From assembly GCF_900186505.1 (NCBI RefSeq), contig NZ_LT891970.1, positions 418,451 to 482,450 of the forward strand: a stretch of DNA of 64,000 bases. The letters run 5' to 3'. The notes beneath the pieces are model-generated. The model searched no databases and had not been told where the DNA came from. It worked only from the letters and a program-made list of their open reading frames with translations. The DNA is from Enorma phocaeensis. Lineage in GTDB: Bacteria > Actinomycetota > Coriobacteriia > Coriobacteriales > Coriobacteriaceae. Position numbers and translations under genes: made by a program. Position 1 is the first letter of the stretch; each line of letters starts with the position of its first letter. Below, piece after piece: positions 16,316-23,398 of this stretch.

Positions 16316-16378
16316 ATGAAGCGCATTCACTTTGACGTTGAAGAAGACGGCTTTTTCGGCGCATATTGGGCGTGCTAG
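16316..16378 (+). pseudogene. Tiny ORF, probably frameshifted remnant
   Basis: A 20-residue frame reads MKRIHFDVEEDGFFGAYWAC and stops. Adding one base near 16375 lets the reading continue as GHTYSSGHGFD into the terminator hairpin. It could be a broken small gene of the methyltransferase operon or a short peptide. I do not recognise it. Confidence 0.3.
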
Positions 16379-16392
16379 GACACACATACAGC

Positions 16393-16426
16393 AGCGGGCA
16401 CGGATTCGATTGAAACCGTGCCCGCT
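16393..16426 (+). terminator. Terminator of the methyltransferase operon
   Basis: AGCGGGCACGG (16393-16403) pairs perfectly with CCGTGCCCGCT (16416-16426), followed by AT-rich DNA rather than a clean T-run. It lies directly after the methyltransferase operon and before the guaA-end-like site. Confidence 0.7.
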
Positions 16427-16460
16427 ATCTGATACTATATTATTTTATCGAACGTCTGTT

Positions 16461-16478
16461 CTATTCCCACTCAATAGT
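16461..16478 (+). other. guaA-end-like attachment site (candidate)
   Basis: Read on the minus strand these 18 bp encode TIEWE-stop, the exact C-terminal residues of the GuaA protein at 21660. The DNA matches the guaA end at 14 of 18 positions, with less GC-rich codons, and has the same orientation. This looks like an att site of an island that uses the 3' end of guaA. Confidence 0.6.
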
Positions 16479-16640
16479 TAAAAACTCTCTCTAGTTTGTC
16501 CCAGTTTGTCGCAGTTTGTTCTAGTGAATCCTATTTACACCCAGTCTCAAAAAGTGACGAAAATCCATGGGGTCAAATCTGGGTCACGGTTTTCGGGTCA
16601 ACCGGGGGTGATTTCGTGGGTCACGGTGGGTCACGGCAAG
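16461..16640 (+). repeat. Long direct repeat, left copy, with GGGTCA sub-repeats
   Basis: This stretch resembles 19570-19705 in order and sequence. It includes a 28-bp identical core (16562-16589 against 19643-19670), CCCAGTCTCAA, and CAGTTTGT-type decamers at 16491-16520. It carries five GGGTCA hexamers (16570, 16581, 16595, 16618, 16628). Together with the guaA-like core at its left end, it has the layout of a tyrosine-recombinase attachment region with arm sites. Confidence 0.55.
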
Positions 16641-16714
16641 CTGCGAGCAGTACCGAATAGTCGCACGGGTGCTATATGTCAAGGGAGGACAAGGTAGAGA
16701 AGCTCTACAAGCCC

Positions 16715-16900
16715 TTAAAAGGTCCTCCCTTCCTGCATGAACTCGAGGATGTTGGCATGGATGGATGCCGCCAAAACTTCTGTGCATCCGTTATCCAGCA
16801 GTTGTCTCTTCTGAAAACTAAGATCAGCCGTTGTAATGACCAAGATTGAAAAACATCTCAAGCGCTTTAATACGGTCGGTTTTGGCGAGGAATCCACCAC
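16715..16900 (-). CDS. Small ORF directly after the helicase gene
   Basis: A 61-residue frame with a GTG start 5 bp after the helicase stop, on the same strand. Its ribosome binding site is weak. The composition (ILVITTADLSFQKRQLL) is protein-like but matches no family I know. It may be a real co-transcribed gene, a fragment, or chance. Confidence 0.25.
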   Translation of the reverse strand: MVDSSPKPTVLKRLRCFSILVITTADLSFQKRQLLDNGCTEVLAASIHANILEFMQEGRTF

Positions 16901-16904
16901 GAGT

Positions 16905-19445
16905 CTACCCTTGTTCCTTAGCTATGAATGTTTCAACCCTGGCATCAAGGATCTGTTCGGGGCGAAGGTTATGTTGGTCGATTAGCGTCTCGCATTCCGC
17001 CAATCGACCTCTCTCATTAAGCGTTCCATGACTTAGGATCGCAATCAATTGACCAATCGATTTTACAAGCCCGTTAAGCTTATTAAGCGTAAGCACTAAT
17101 GCTGATTCTGCACTTGCATTCTTGTATGCCAAATTATTTGGATGAACAGATATTGCAAAACAATTCATTTTTGGATACTGAGCTCGTAACCACTCTTTTG
17201 CGACCTGAAGCTGTCCATGTTCTTGTTTCGTGAGCGGATTATCCGATAGTTTTTCGTTTTTTGCCTCAAAGGCAAAAGCAATACCCTCTTCTTCAAAAAC
17301 CCAGGCAACGTCGGGTCCGTCACCGTTATCGTCGTAACGTTTCGAGCTAGCACCAAGGTATTTCCCCAGCAGCTCAAGTTTTGATTCGAATTCTTTTGAA
17401 TCGCATTGCTCCGATAAGGATTTCAAGTCTGTGTCGAATTTCGTCGACACATCGCTGCTTTTTCGAGTTTGGCGCGAAATGAATTCAATTATCTTTCTTG
17501 CTTGCAAGCTAACGTCAGAGTCTGAGCTAGAGAACATGGGCTTAGCAAGTGAACGGTTGAGCCCGTTTGCGCGAGTTTGTAGCTCTCTGGAAGTCTCTAC
17601 ATCGTCATCCGAATAGGCAATTTGAGCTGCCAGGCGGAGGACAAGCCCCTTTACTGAATTGTCTATATTTTCACTATTCGTAAATTGTTTTAGGAGCTCG
17701 ACAGCTCGACCACTCCTGCCTTTGCGCCATTCGTTTAGCGCTTTTCTTTCACAGAGAGCAAAATCTTCGAGCATGCTGTCGTCAACAAATTCAAAATCGT
17801 TGACCTTATCTGCCACATAGCTTGACAAATAGGCTGCAAAATCGGGGTCGTCATTGACTCCCTGGTCGATAACCTCAACGAAGTCTTTTGCTGACTTTAC
17901 TTCGTTCATAATGCCTTGCCCGCATTCGATTTGGGCTCTTGTTGTAGGGGTCAAGAACACAGCGTGGCGGTTGTCATTAACCCACTCGCAAAGATCGAAT
18001 CCAATCAAAGCAACGACACAGTAATCACCCGAACCCCTTGTACCTCTGCCCATTGCTTGCTCAATGTTTTGGGCGATTGAGCGGGCATAGACTTTGCTAT
18101 GGACTAGGATTTTCGACATCAATTTATGGTAATCGGACATCCCCTTGGGGAGGCCTGAGACGACAAGCATACGGCATGCATCGCCTGGCAAGTCAATACC
18201 GTTGTATCGATTTGCAAATACAATAGGTGTGTCCAGCTTGCTTGCCTTCAGGGCGTTTACAGCCTGAACAACCTCGCTTCCTTTTACAGCGGGGATTCCC
18301 AATTGTTCCCATTGCTTTGCAGTTGCAAAACTCGGTTCGAGGACTACGACGCCCTTTTTGTCTTTCGCAAGGGCAATCATTTTCTCGACGAGCGCGGTTC
18401 GAAGCTCTTCTTTTGCCCCAATCTCGAGAACCATCCTCCGCCCTACACCAGCAAGTGTTTTGGGGGAGATGACGTTGATGTCATCTTTCTTGCATCCAAA
18501 AGATCTAACGATCGCACTTTCGTCAGCAAACGTTGCAGACATGTACACTCTTCTAGGTGCTTCTTCGAATGTCGGAAACTTCTCCACAAGGGGAAGAATT
18601 GGAGTAATTGAGAATCTGTCGCGACTCAGCGTTGCAAGACAGTACTTGAGATCGTCTTTGATGAGATCCCAGCCAAAGCTTATAGAGTTTGCCGTAAGCG
18701 TGCCTTTTTCGTTTGACGCTGCGAAATCAGAAATGCTTCGGGCGACCTTCTGTCGATGCTTTTCCCACGCCCAGAATGGGACCTCCAGCACCTCTTCGCC
18801 AGCTGTGCGAGCCCCAGAAACGAAATCGTCGAAAGTTGACACCCTATCGATATCATCAAAGCTTGAGCGAAAGAGCGTCGCAACTTCTTGATATAAGCCA
18901 GGCGCATCCGATGCATTTACCTCCACCGTGAATGCGCTTCGAACCGAGTCAAAGGAAGAGTGCGCATCATCTATGATGATTACTGAAACTTCCTCGGCTT
19001 CGGGTCCTCCTTCCAAGCCGAAGGAGGACTTGCCGTTAAAGAGGGCTTGATAATGGGCAACGAGAATCGTTGAGCCATTTCTGAAATCCGCAGTAAGCGA
19101 TACTCTTCCGTTATATTCGGAAGCGGGTATTCCAAGTGTCCTTGCTTGTTCGCACACTTGATGGACGAGCTGTTTGTTGTCGACAAGGTACAATGCTCCA
19201 CGTTTTAGCTCTCGTGCACTAGAGAGGGCAATCAGCAGGCCTATAAGGGTTTTGCCACCTCCCGTATTAAGCTTGATAACGGTGTCTTTCGTTTTTCTGT
19301 TAGCAAACCATGCATCAAGTACCTCAGCCTGGCTGCTATGTAAATCATCAAAGGATTGGGGTTTCGGCAGCCTATCGAAAATCTCATCAGGCTTTATGCG
19401 CAGCGTAGGGTTCTGCGATGCTGCCATCTTTTTAAAATCAACCAT
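16905..19445 (-). CDS. SF2 DEAD/DEAH-type helicase with nuclease-like C-terminus
   Basis: An 846-residue protein. Walker A NTGGGKT is at 60-66 and the DEAH-type IDDAH at 158-162. YMSATF and QAMGRGTRGSGDYCVV are helicase motifs III and VI of the DinG/XPD-like branch. Near residues 705-730, GPDVAW...FAFEAKNE has the spacing of a PD-(D/E)XK nuclease. GC content is clearly below that of the core genes. The ATG at 19445 follows AAGGA. It is flanked by long direct repeats. A single-gene defence helicase-nuclease is likely from domains and context, not proven. Confidence 0.8.
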   Translation of the reverse strand: MVDFKKMAASQNPTLRIKPDEIFDRLPKPQSFDDLHSSQAEVLDAWFANRKTKDTVIKLNTGGGKTLIGLLIALSSARELKRGALYLVDNKQLVHQVCEQARTLGIPASEYNGRVSLTADFRNGSTILVAHYQALFNGKSSFGLEGGPEAEEVSVIIIDDAHSSFDSVRSAFTVEVNASDAPGLYQEVATLFRSSFDDIDRVSTFDDFVSGARTAGEEVLEVPFWAWEKHRQKVARSISDFAASNEKGTLTANSISFGWDLIKDDLKYCLATLSRDRFSITPILPLVEKFPTFEEAPRRVYMSATFADESAIVRSFGCKKDDINVISPKTLAGVGRRMVLEIGAKEELRTALVEKMIALAKDKKGVVVLEPSFATAKQWEQLGIPAVKGSEVVQAVNALKASKLDTPIVFANRYNGIDLPGDACRMLVVSGLPKGMSDYHKLMSKILVHSKVYARSIAQNIEQAMGRGTRGSGDYCVVALIGFDLCEWVNDNRHAVFLTPTTRAQIECGQGIMNEVKSAKDFVEVIDQGVNDDPDFAAYLSSYVADKVNDFEFVDDSMLEDFALCERKALNEWRKGRSGRAVELLKQFTNSENIDNSVKGLVLRLAAQIAYSDDDVETSRELQTRANGLNRSLAKPMFSSSDSDVSLQARKIIEFISRQTRKSSDVSTKFDTDLKSLSEQCDSKEFESKLELLGKYLGASSKRYDDNGDGPDVAWVFEEEGIAFAFEAKNEKLSDNPLTKQEHGQLQVAKEWLRAQYPKMNCFAISVHPNNLAYKNASAESALVLTLNKLNGLVKSIGQLIAILSHGTLNERGRLAECETLIDQHNLRPEQILDARVETFIAKEQG

Positions 19446-19569
19446 TTGATAGTCCTTAGCTATGCTGTTCGACGTTGCAAATCAGATGTTGCCTGCTTTG
19501 ACCATTTCATCGCTTCGTAGCTGCAGTTCGATTCTGCCTTGAGGTTCTCAGTTTGTTCCAGGACCTTTT

Positions 19570-19705
19570 CAGATACCTCTTCAATAGCAAAAACCTCTCT
19601 CCAGTTCGTTCTTTTTACGCCCAGTCTCAATAATTGCCGCGAATCCATGGGGTCAAATCTGGGTCACGGATTTCAGGGCGGGGCAGGGCGCTTTTGTGGG
19701 TCACG
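19570..19705 (+). repeat. Long direct repeat, right copy
   Basis: The counterpart of 16461-16640, with a 28-bp identical core at 19643-19670 and three GGGTCA hexamers (19651, 19662, 19699). The guaA-like core at its left edge is degenerate. The distance between the two identical cores is 3,081 bp, which brackets the helicase gene. The remaining DNA between 19446 and 19827 holds no convincing gene. Confidence 0.55.
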
Positions 19706-19827
19706 AAAGCTGGCGAGTGGGCTCTCAAGGCGTTTTGATTGCATGGCAAGAGAGAAGCAGTAGACGGGCCCCGTTCCTGCTGCGCGCTTTCCCCAGGCCG
19801 GCACCGCCCGTCCGCTTCCGCCCGAGC

Positions 19828-20649
19828 CTACCGGGCGTCTTCGATCCTGGCGACGAATTCGTTGGCCCACCGAATCGCCTCGTCAACATCCTGGAGCACG
19901 GGCAGGCCCTCTGCGAGGGCGGCGTACATCTCGTCCCATCCCTTTTGCTTGGCAATGGCCGGCGGCCAGGCCTGCGCCCGCCTGTAGGAGAAAAGCCTCC
20001 GGCAGACGGCCCTCGCAGCCGTAAGGTCAACCTCGGCTCTGGCGTCGATCAGCTGGAGGTCGATGAGATCGCGGGCCCGATCGCCCGGGCCGGAGACGGC
20101 GTGGAGCTTCTGGGCGACCTGGTGGTCGAGCGGCATGAGGGGAGCTCTGCCGGGCGCGGGGAACCCCATCGCCTCGAAGAGCTCGTCGGCGTCCGTCAGC
20201 TCGGCCCAGTCTGCGGCGTCTGCGTCGCCCATCTCGTTGTGGCCGACTTCGAGCGGCACCGTGCACCAGGGCTTCCCGAGGTAGTCCAGCTTGATGTCAT
20301 ACGGCTGCATGACGTACTGCTCGGGAATCCCATCGGGCGAGGCCGGGTCCCTTTCTACCACGCGGCCGGAGAACCCCTCCCAGCCGGAGCGGAGCCTCGA
20401 GTCGAGCTGGGCGGCGTAGGCTGCGGGATCGGTCGCCGTGGCGGTGTCCAGGTCCGTGGTGAACCGCGTGTTCTCCTCGCCGAAGCGCATCTTGAGCGCG
20501 CTGCCGCCCTTGACGACCCCGTCGGGGAGCATGCTTGCCACGATCGCGTTCGCCATCACGGTGCGCGCCCTCACGAAGTCCTGGGGCGCGCCCCCGCAGA
20601 GCCTGCGTATCGCGTCGTCGAGATGGCGCATGCTGTTGGGCCTCCTCAT
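19828..20649 (-). CDS. AbiEii-type nucleotidyltransferase toxin
   Basis: A 273-residue toxin of the AbiE (type IV-like) system. The nucleotidyltransferase signature GGSALK (48-53) with TTDLD (64-68) is intact. AbiEii proteins are GTP-binding nucleotidyltransferases that arrest growth and give phage resistance. The start at 20649 overlaps the antitoxin stop by 4 bp (ATGA) behind GGAGGAG, so expression is coupled. It lies in the guaA-side accessory region. Confidence 0.85.
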   Translation of the reverse strand: MRRPNSMRHLDDAIRRLCGGAPQDFVRARTVMANAIVASMLPDGVVKGGSALKMRFGEENTRFTTDLDTATATDPAAYAAQLDSRLRSGWEGFSGRVVERDPASPDGIPEQYVMQPYDIKLDYLGKPWCTVPLEVGHNEMGDADAADWAELTDADELFEAMGFPAPGRAPLMPLDHQVAQKLHAVSGPGDRARDLIDLQLIDARAEVDLTAARAVCRRLFSYRRAQAWPPAIAKQKGWDEMYAALAEGLPVLQDVDEAIRWANEFVARIEDAR

Positions 20650-21170
20650 CGGGCTATCTCCTCCTTGATCCGCTCTTCCTCCTCTTTGGTTATGTAGCCG
20701 CGTGCGAGCGCCTCGCTTGCGGCCTCGATGGCCCTGTCGACCCCCATGGTCTTCGAGGCTGCCGCGATGGCGGCCGGCAAGGGCTGGCAGGCGATGCCGT
20801 CCAGGTAGACGGGGAGCGTCCCGCCCATTCGCTCCAAGGTGACCCCGGGGCCCAGATTGCGCCGGCAGCGCCTCGGCGACGCGAGACGCATTTTAGTAGG
20901 GTCCGTCGGCGCCAGCCCCAGTAGCGCCACAACCGACTCTCCGCAGAGGAAGGCCCCTTCACCCGCCGCCTTCACGGCGATGGCATAGGGCGCCTGCGGC
21001 TGCGACGGCCAAATGGGCATGCGGTACACCCCGCGCGCGACGCGCACGAGCTTCCCCAGCTTTTCTTGCTGGACCATCTCCGCCCTGGACATGCCGAGCT
21101 CGGCCGCCTCGGCAGAGGTGATTAGGCCGAAGTCGTCTACCGCCTCGTATATGTCGTCGATTTTTGCCAT
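20646..21170 (-). CDS. AbiEi-type antitoxin and autorepressor
   Basis: A 174-residue AbiEi-like antitoxin. An N-terminal winged-helix region (IYEAVDDFGLITSAEAAELG...LGKLVRVARGVYRM) is followed by the C-terminal antitoxin domain. The family represses its own operon by binding inverted repeats, and a perfect 11-bp inverted repeat ends 3 bp from this start codon. Stop and toxin start overlap. Confidence 0.85.
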   Translation of the reverse strand: MAKIDDIYEAVDDFGLITSAEAAELGMSRAEMVQQEKLGKLVRVARGVYRMPIWPSQPQAPYAIAVKAAGEGAFLCGESVVALLGLAPTDPTKMRLASPRRCRRNLGPGVTLERMGGTLPVYLDGIACQPLPAAIAAASKTMGVDRAIEAASEALARGYITKEEEERIKEEIAR

Positions 21171-21172
21171 GC

Positions 21173-21202
21173 CGAAAGTATAGCATATTTACTATACTTT
21201 CG
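21173..21202 (-). promoter_or_regulatory. AbiE operator with embedded extended -10 promoter
   Basis: CGAAAGTATAG (21173-21183) and CTATACTTTCG (21192-21202) form a perfect dyad. On the minus strand TGCTATACT is an extended -10 box only six bases before the ATG, so the mRNA may be leaderless. AbiEi binding here would block the promoter. Confidence 0.7.
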
Positions 21203-21286
21203 ACCTATCAAAAGTATGCAGCCCTGTGATGGCGGCTGGCCTAGCCGTAAGGGCGCTGCGGCGGCCGACGCGATGGGCACACGTGC

Positions 21287-21484
21287 TTACTTTTCCATGC
21301 TCTCGTTGCCATACTCGATTATGGGCCTGGCGGCGACCTCGAAGGGAATTCTCTGCTCCCTCACTGCCTGCTTGAGAAACATGTTGATCGCCTGGATGAT
21401 GCTGATGCCGAGCTCCGTGAAGAGCTTCGCCGCGTCGTCCCTCGTCTGCCTCTCCATGCGTACGGTGACGTTGACCGTCTCCAT
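21287..21484 (-). CDS. RelB/DinJ-family antitoxin, apparently orphan
   Basis: A 65-residue protein. The ribbon-helix-helix start METVNVTVRMERQTRD and LFTELGISIIQAINMFLKQ are typical of RelB/DinJ antitoxins. The ATG at 21484 follows GGGAGG. The usual RelE/YafQ toxin would lie downstream on the minus strand, but that space is taken by the AbiE promoter. It may be a toxin-less survivor that still controls its promoter or neutralises a toxin elsewhere. Confidence 0.8.
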   Translation of the reverse strand: METVNVTVRMERQTRDDAAKLFTELGISIIQAINMFLKQAVREQRIPFEVAARPIIEYGNESMEK

Positions 21485-21587
21485 GCGGACCTCCCTGCCT
21501 CGTGTGTGCACAATACGGCGATTGTACGCGCGGCAGGCGGTCTGTCCCTGGAATCCGTCATGGCGTGACCCTACTTCCATACACAAA

Positions 21588-21624
21588 GATAGCACCCATG
21601 ATGCAATGCGCCATGGGTGCTATC
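21588..21624 (-). terminator. guaA terminator
   Basis: GATAGCACCCATG and CATGGGTGCTATC form a perfect 13-bp stem (21588-21600 with 21612-21624). On the minus strand it is followed by TTTGTG, 36 bp after the guaA stop. Confidence 0.7.
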
Positions 21625-21659
21625 TATACTGTCATGCACGTGTATTGCACGTATTTTTA

Positions 21660-23270
21660 TTACTCCCACTCGATCGTCGCAGGCGGCTTCGACGTGATGT
21701 CGTACGCCACGCGGTTCACGCCGGGAACCTCGGCCACGATGCGGCTCGAGATTCGAGCCAGCACCTCATAAGGCAGCTTCGCCCAGTCGGCGGTCATGGC
21801 GTCGCTCGACTCAACGGCGCGCAGAATGACGGGACGCGCATAGGTGCGCTCGTCACCCATAACACCCACGCTCTTGATGTCGGGCAGCACGCAGAAGTAC
21901 TGCCAGCAGCTGTGCTCACTGTTGCGCTCGCCCGTCAGCTCGAAGAGCCGCGCATTGTAAGCATCGAGCTCCTCGCGCACGATGGCGTCCGCGTTCTTCA
22001 GGATCTCGAGCTTCTCCGGGGAGACGGAACCGATGATGCGGATCGCAAGACCCGGGCCGGGGAACGGCTGGCGGTACACGATATGCTCGGGCAGGCCCAG
22101 GGCCAAGCCGAGCTCGCGCACCTCGTCCTTGAAGAAATGGTCAAGCGGCTCGATCAGGTCGAAGTGCACGCCATCGGGGAACGGGATGAGGTTGTGATGG
22201 CTCTTGATCGTCGAGGCCTTGCCGCCGGTCTTACGTGCGCCGGACTCGATGATGTCGGGGTAGATGGTTCCCTGCGCGAGGTACTTCACCGGGCGGCCAT
22301 CCAGCTCGAGCTGCTGGGCGACGGCGAAGAATTCCTTCCAGAACTGCGTGCCGATGATGCGACGCTTCTCCTCGGGCTCGGTCACACCGTCGAGCAGCGC
22401 GGCGTAACGATCCTCGGCATGGACGTGGATGAAATCGACATCGAACTGCTTGGTGAAGACCTCCTCCACCTGCTCAGGCTCGCCCTTGCGCAGCAGGCCG
22501 TGATTGATGAACACGCAGGTCATCTGGCGGCCGATGGCGCGCGCGCCGAGCGCGGCGACCACCGAGGAATCCACACCGCCCGAGAGCGCCAGGATCACGC
22601 GGTCATCGCCCACCTGCTCGCGAATCTGCGCGGTCATGGATTCCACCAGGTTGTCCATGGTCCATGTGGGCTCGAGCCCGCAGATATCGAAGAGGAAGTT
22701 CGAGAGAATCTGCTGCCCGTACTCGGTGTGGCGCACCTCGGGATGGAACTGCGTAGAGTAGAGCTTGCGCTCCGGGCACTCCATCGAGGCGACAGGGCAC
22801 ACCTCGGTACGCGACGTGACGGTGAAGCCCTCGGGCACGCGGTCCACGGCGTCGCGATGGCTCATCCACACCGTCTGCTCGAGCGGCGTGGCGTTGAACA
22901 GCGCGCTCTCGCGCTCGCGCTCGATGGTCGCCGGTCCGTACTCGCCCACCTCGGAATGGGCGACCTCGCCGCCGAGCGTCACGGCCATGATCTGGTGACC
23001 GTAGCAGAAGCCCAGCACCGGCAATCCGAGCTCGAAAATCGCGGGATCGATCGATGGGGCGTCCTCGGCGTAGACCGAAGCGGGCCCACCCGAGAGAATC
23101 AGCGCCGCCGGCTTAAGGGCGCGCACCTCGTCAGCGGTGATGTCGCAGGGCACGATCTCCGAATACACATGCAGGTCACGGACGCGCCGGGCGATGAGCT
23201 GCCCATATTGCGCGCCAAAGTCGAATACGAGCACCTTCTGGTTCACTTGGTCGTTAGCATGCGAAGCCAC
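21660..23270 (-). CDS. guaA: GMP synthase (glutamine-hydrolysing)
   Basis: Converts XMP to GMP with glutamine and ATP. The class I amidotransferase half has LSGGPASVY, the nucleophile loop GFCYGHQ and HPE. The ATP-pyrophosphatase half has SGGVDSSV, and the C-terminal dimerisation domain ends TIEWE. I prefer the GTG at 23270, six bases after GAGAGGGG; an ATG at 23276 abuts that box and a farther ATG exists at 23315. The 3' end is the apparent integration site for the accessory DNA to the left. Confidence 0.95.
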   Translation of the reverse strand: MASHANDQVNQKVLVFDFGAQYGQLIARRVRDLHVYSEIVPCDITADEVRALKPAALILSGGPASVYAEDAPSIDPAIFELGLPVLGFCYGHQIMAVTLGGEVAHSEVGEYGPATIERERESALFNATPLEQTVWMSHRDAVDRVPEGFTVTSRTEVCPVASMECPERKLYSTQFHPEVRHTEYGQQILSNFLFDICGLEPTWTMDNLVESMTAQIREQVGDDRVILALSGGVDSSVVAALGARAIGRQMTCVFINHGLLRKGEPEQVEEVFTKQFDVDFIHVHAEDRYAALLDGVTEPEEKRRIIGTQFWKEFFAVAQQLELDGRPVKYLAQGTIYPDIIESGARKTGGKASTIKSHHNLIPFPDGVHFDLIEPLDHFFKDEVRELGLALGLPEHIVYRQPFPGPGLAIRIIGSVSPEKLEILKNADAIVREELDAYNARLFELTGERNSEHSCWQYFCVLPDIKSVGVMGDERTYARPVILRAVESSDAMTADWAKLPYEVLARISSRIVAEVPGVNRVAYDITSKPPATIEWE

Positions 23271-23398
23271 AGGCATCCCCTCTCGATTGCGCAGCGCCCG
23301 CCAAGGGCGCATCATGTCGAACTCGATAATTTTACACGCCCATCGCCCATGAAAGCCCTCGTCACAGCATGAACACGCACAGAGGGACCTGGCACGCC

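Noticed and set aside
16491..16520. CRISPR-like tandem repeat CAGTTTGT
   Set aside because: Three decamers without spacers; they are part of the longer direct repeat.
19460..19648. 62-residue frame just upstream of the helicase on the same strand
   Set aside because: No ribosome binding site; its first part lies inside the direct repeat, and the other copy of the repeat hits a stop after 15 codons. A real gene is not excluded.
21216..23372. Long plus-strand open frame opposite guaA
   Set aside because: It is antisense to a well-supported guaA; its composition reflects the codon bias of the high-GC gene below and it has no start signal or motif.
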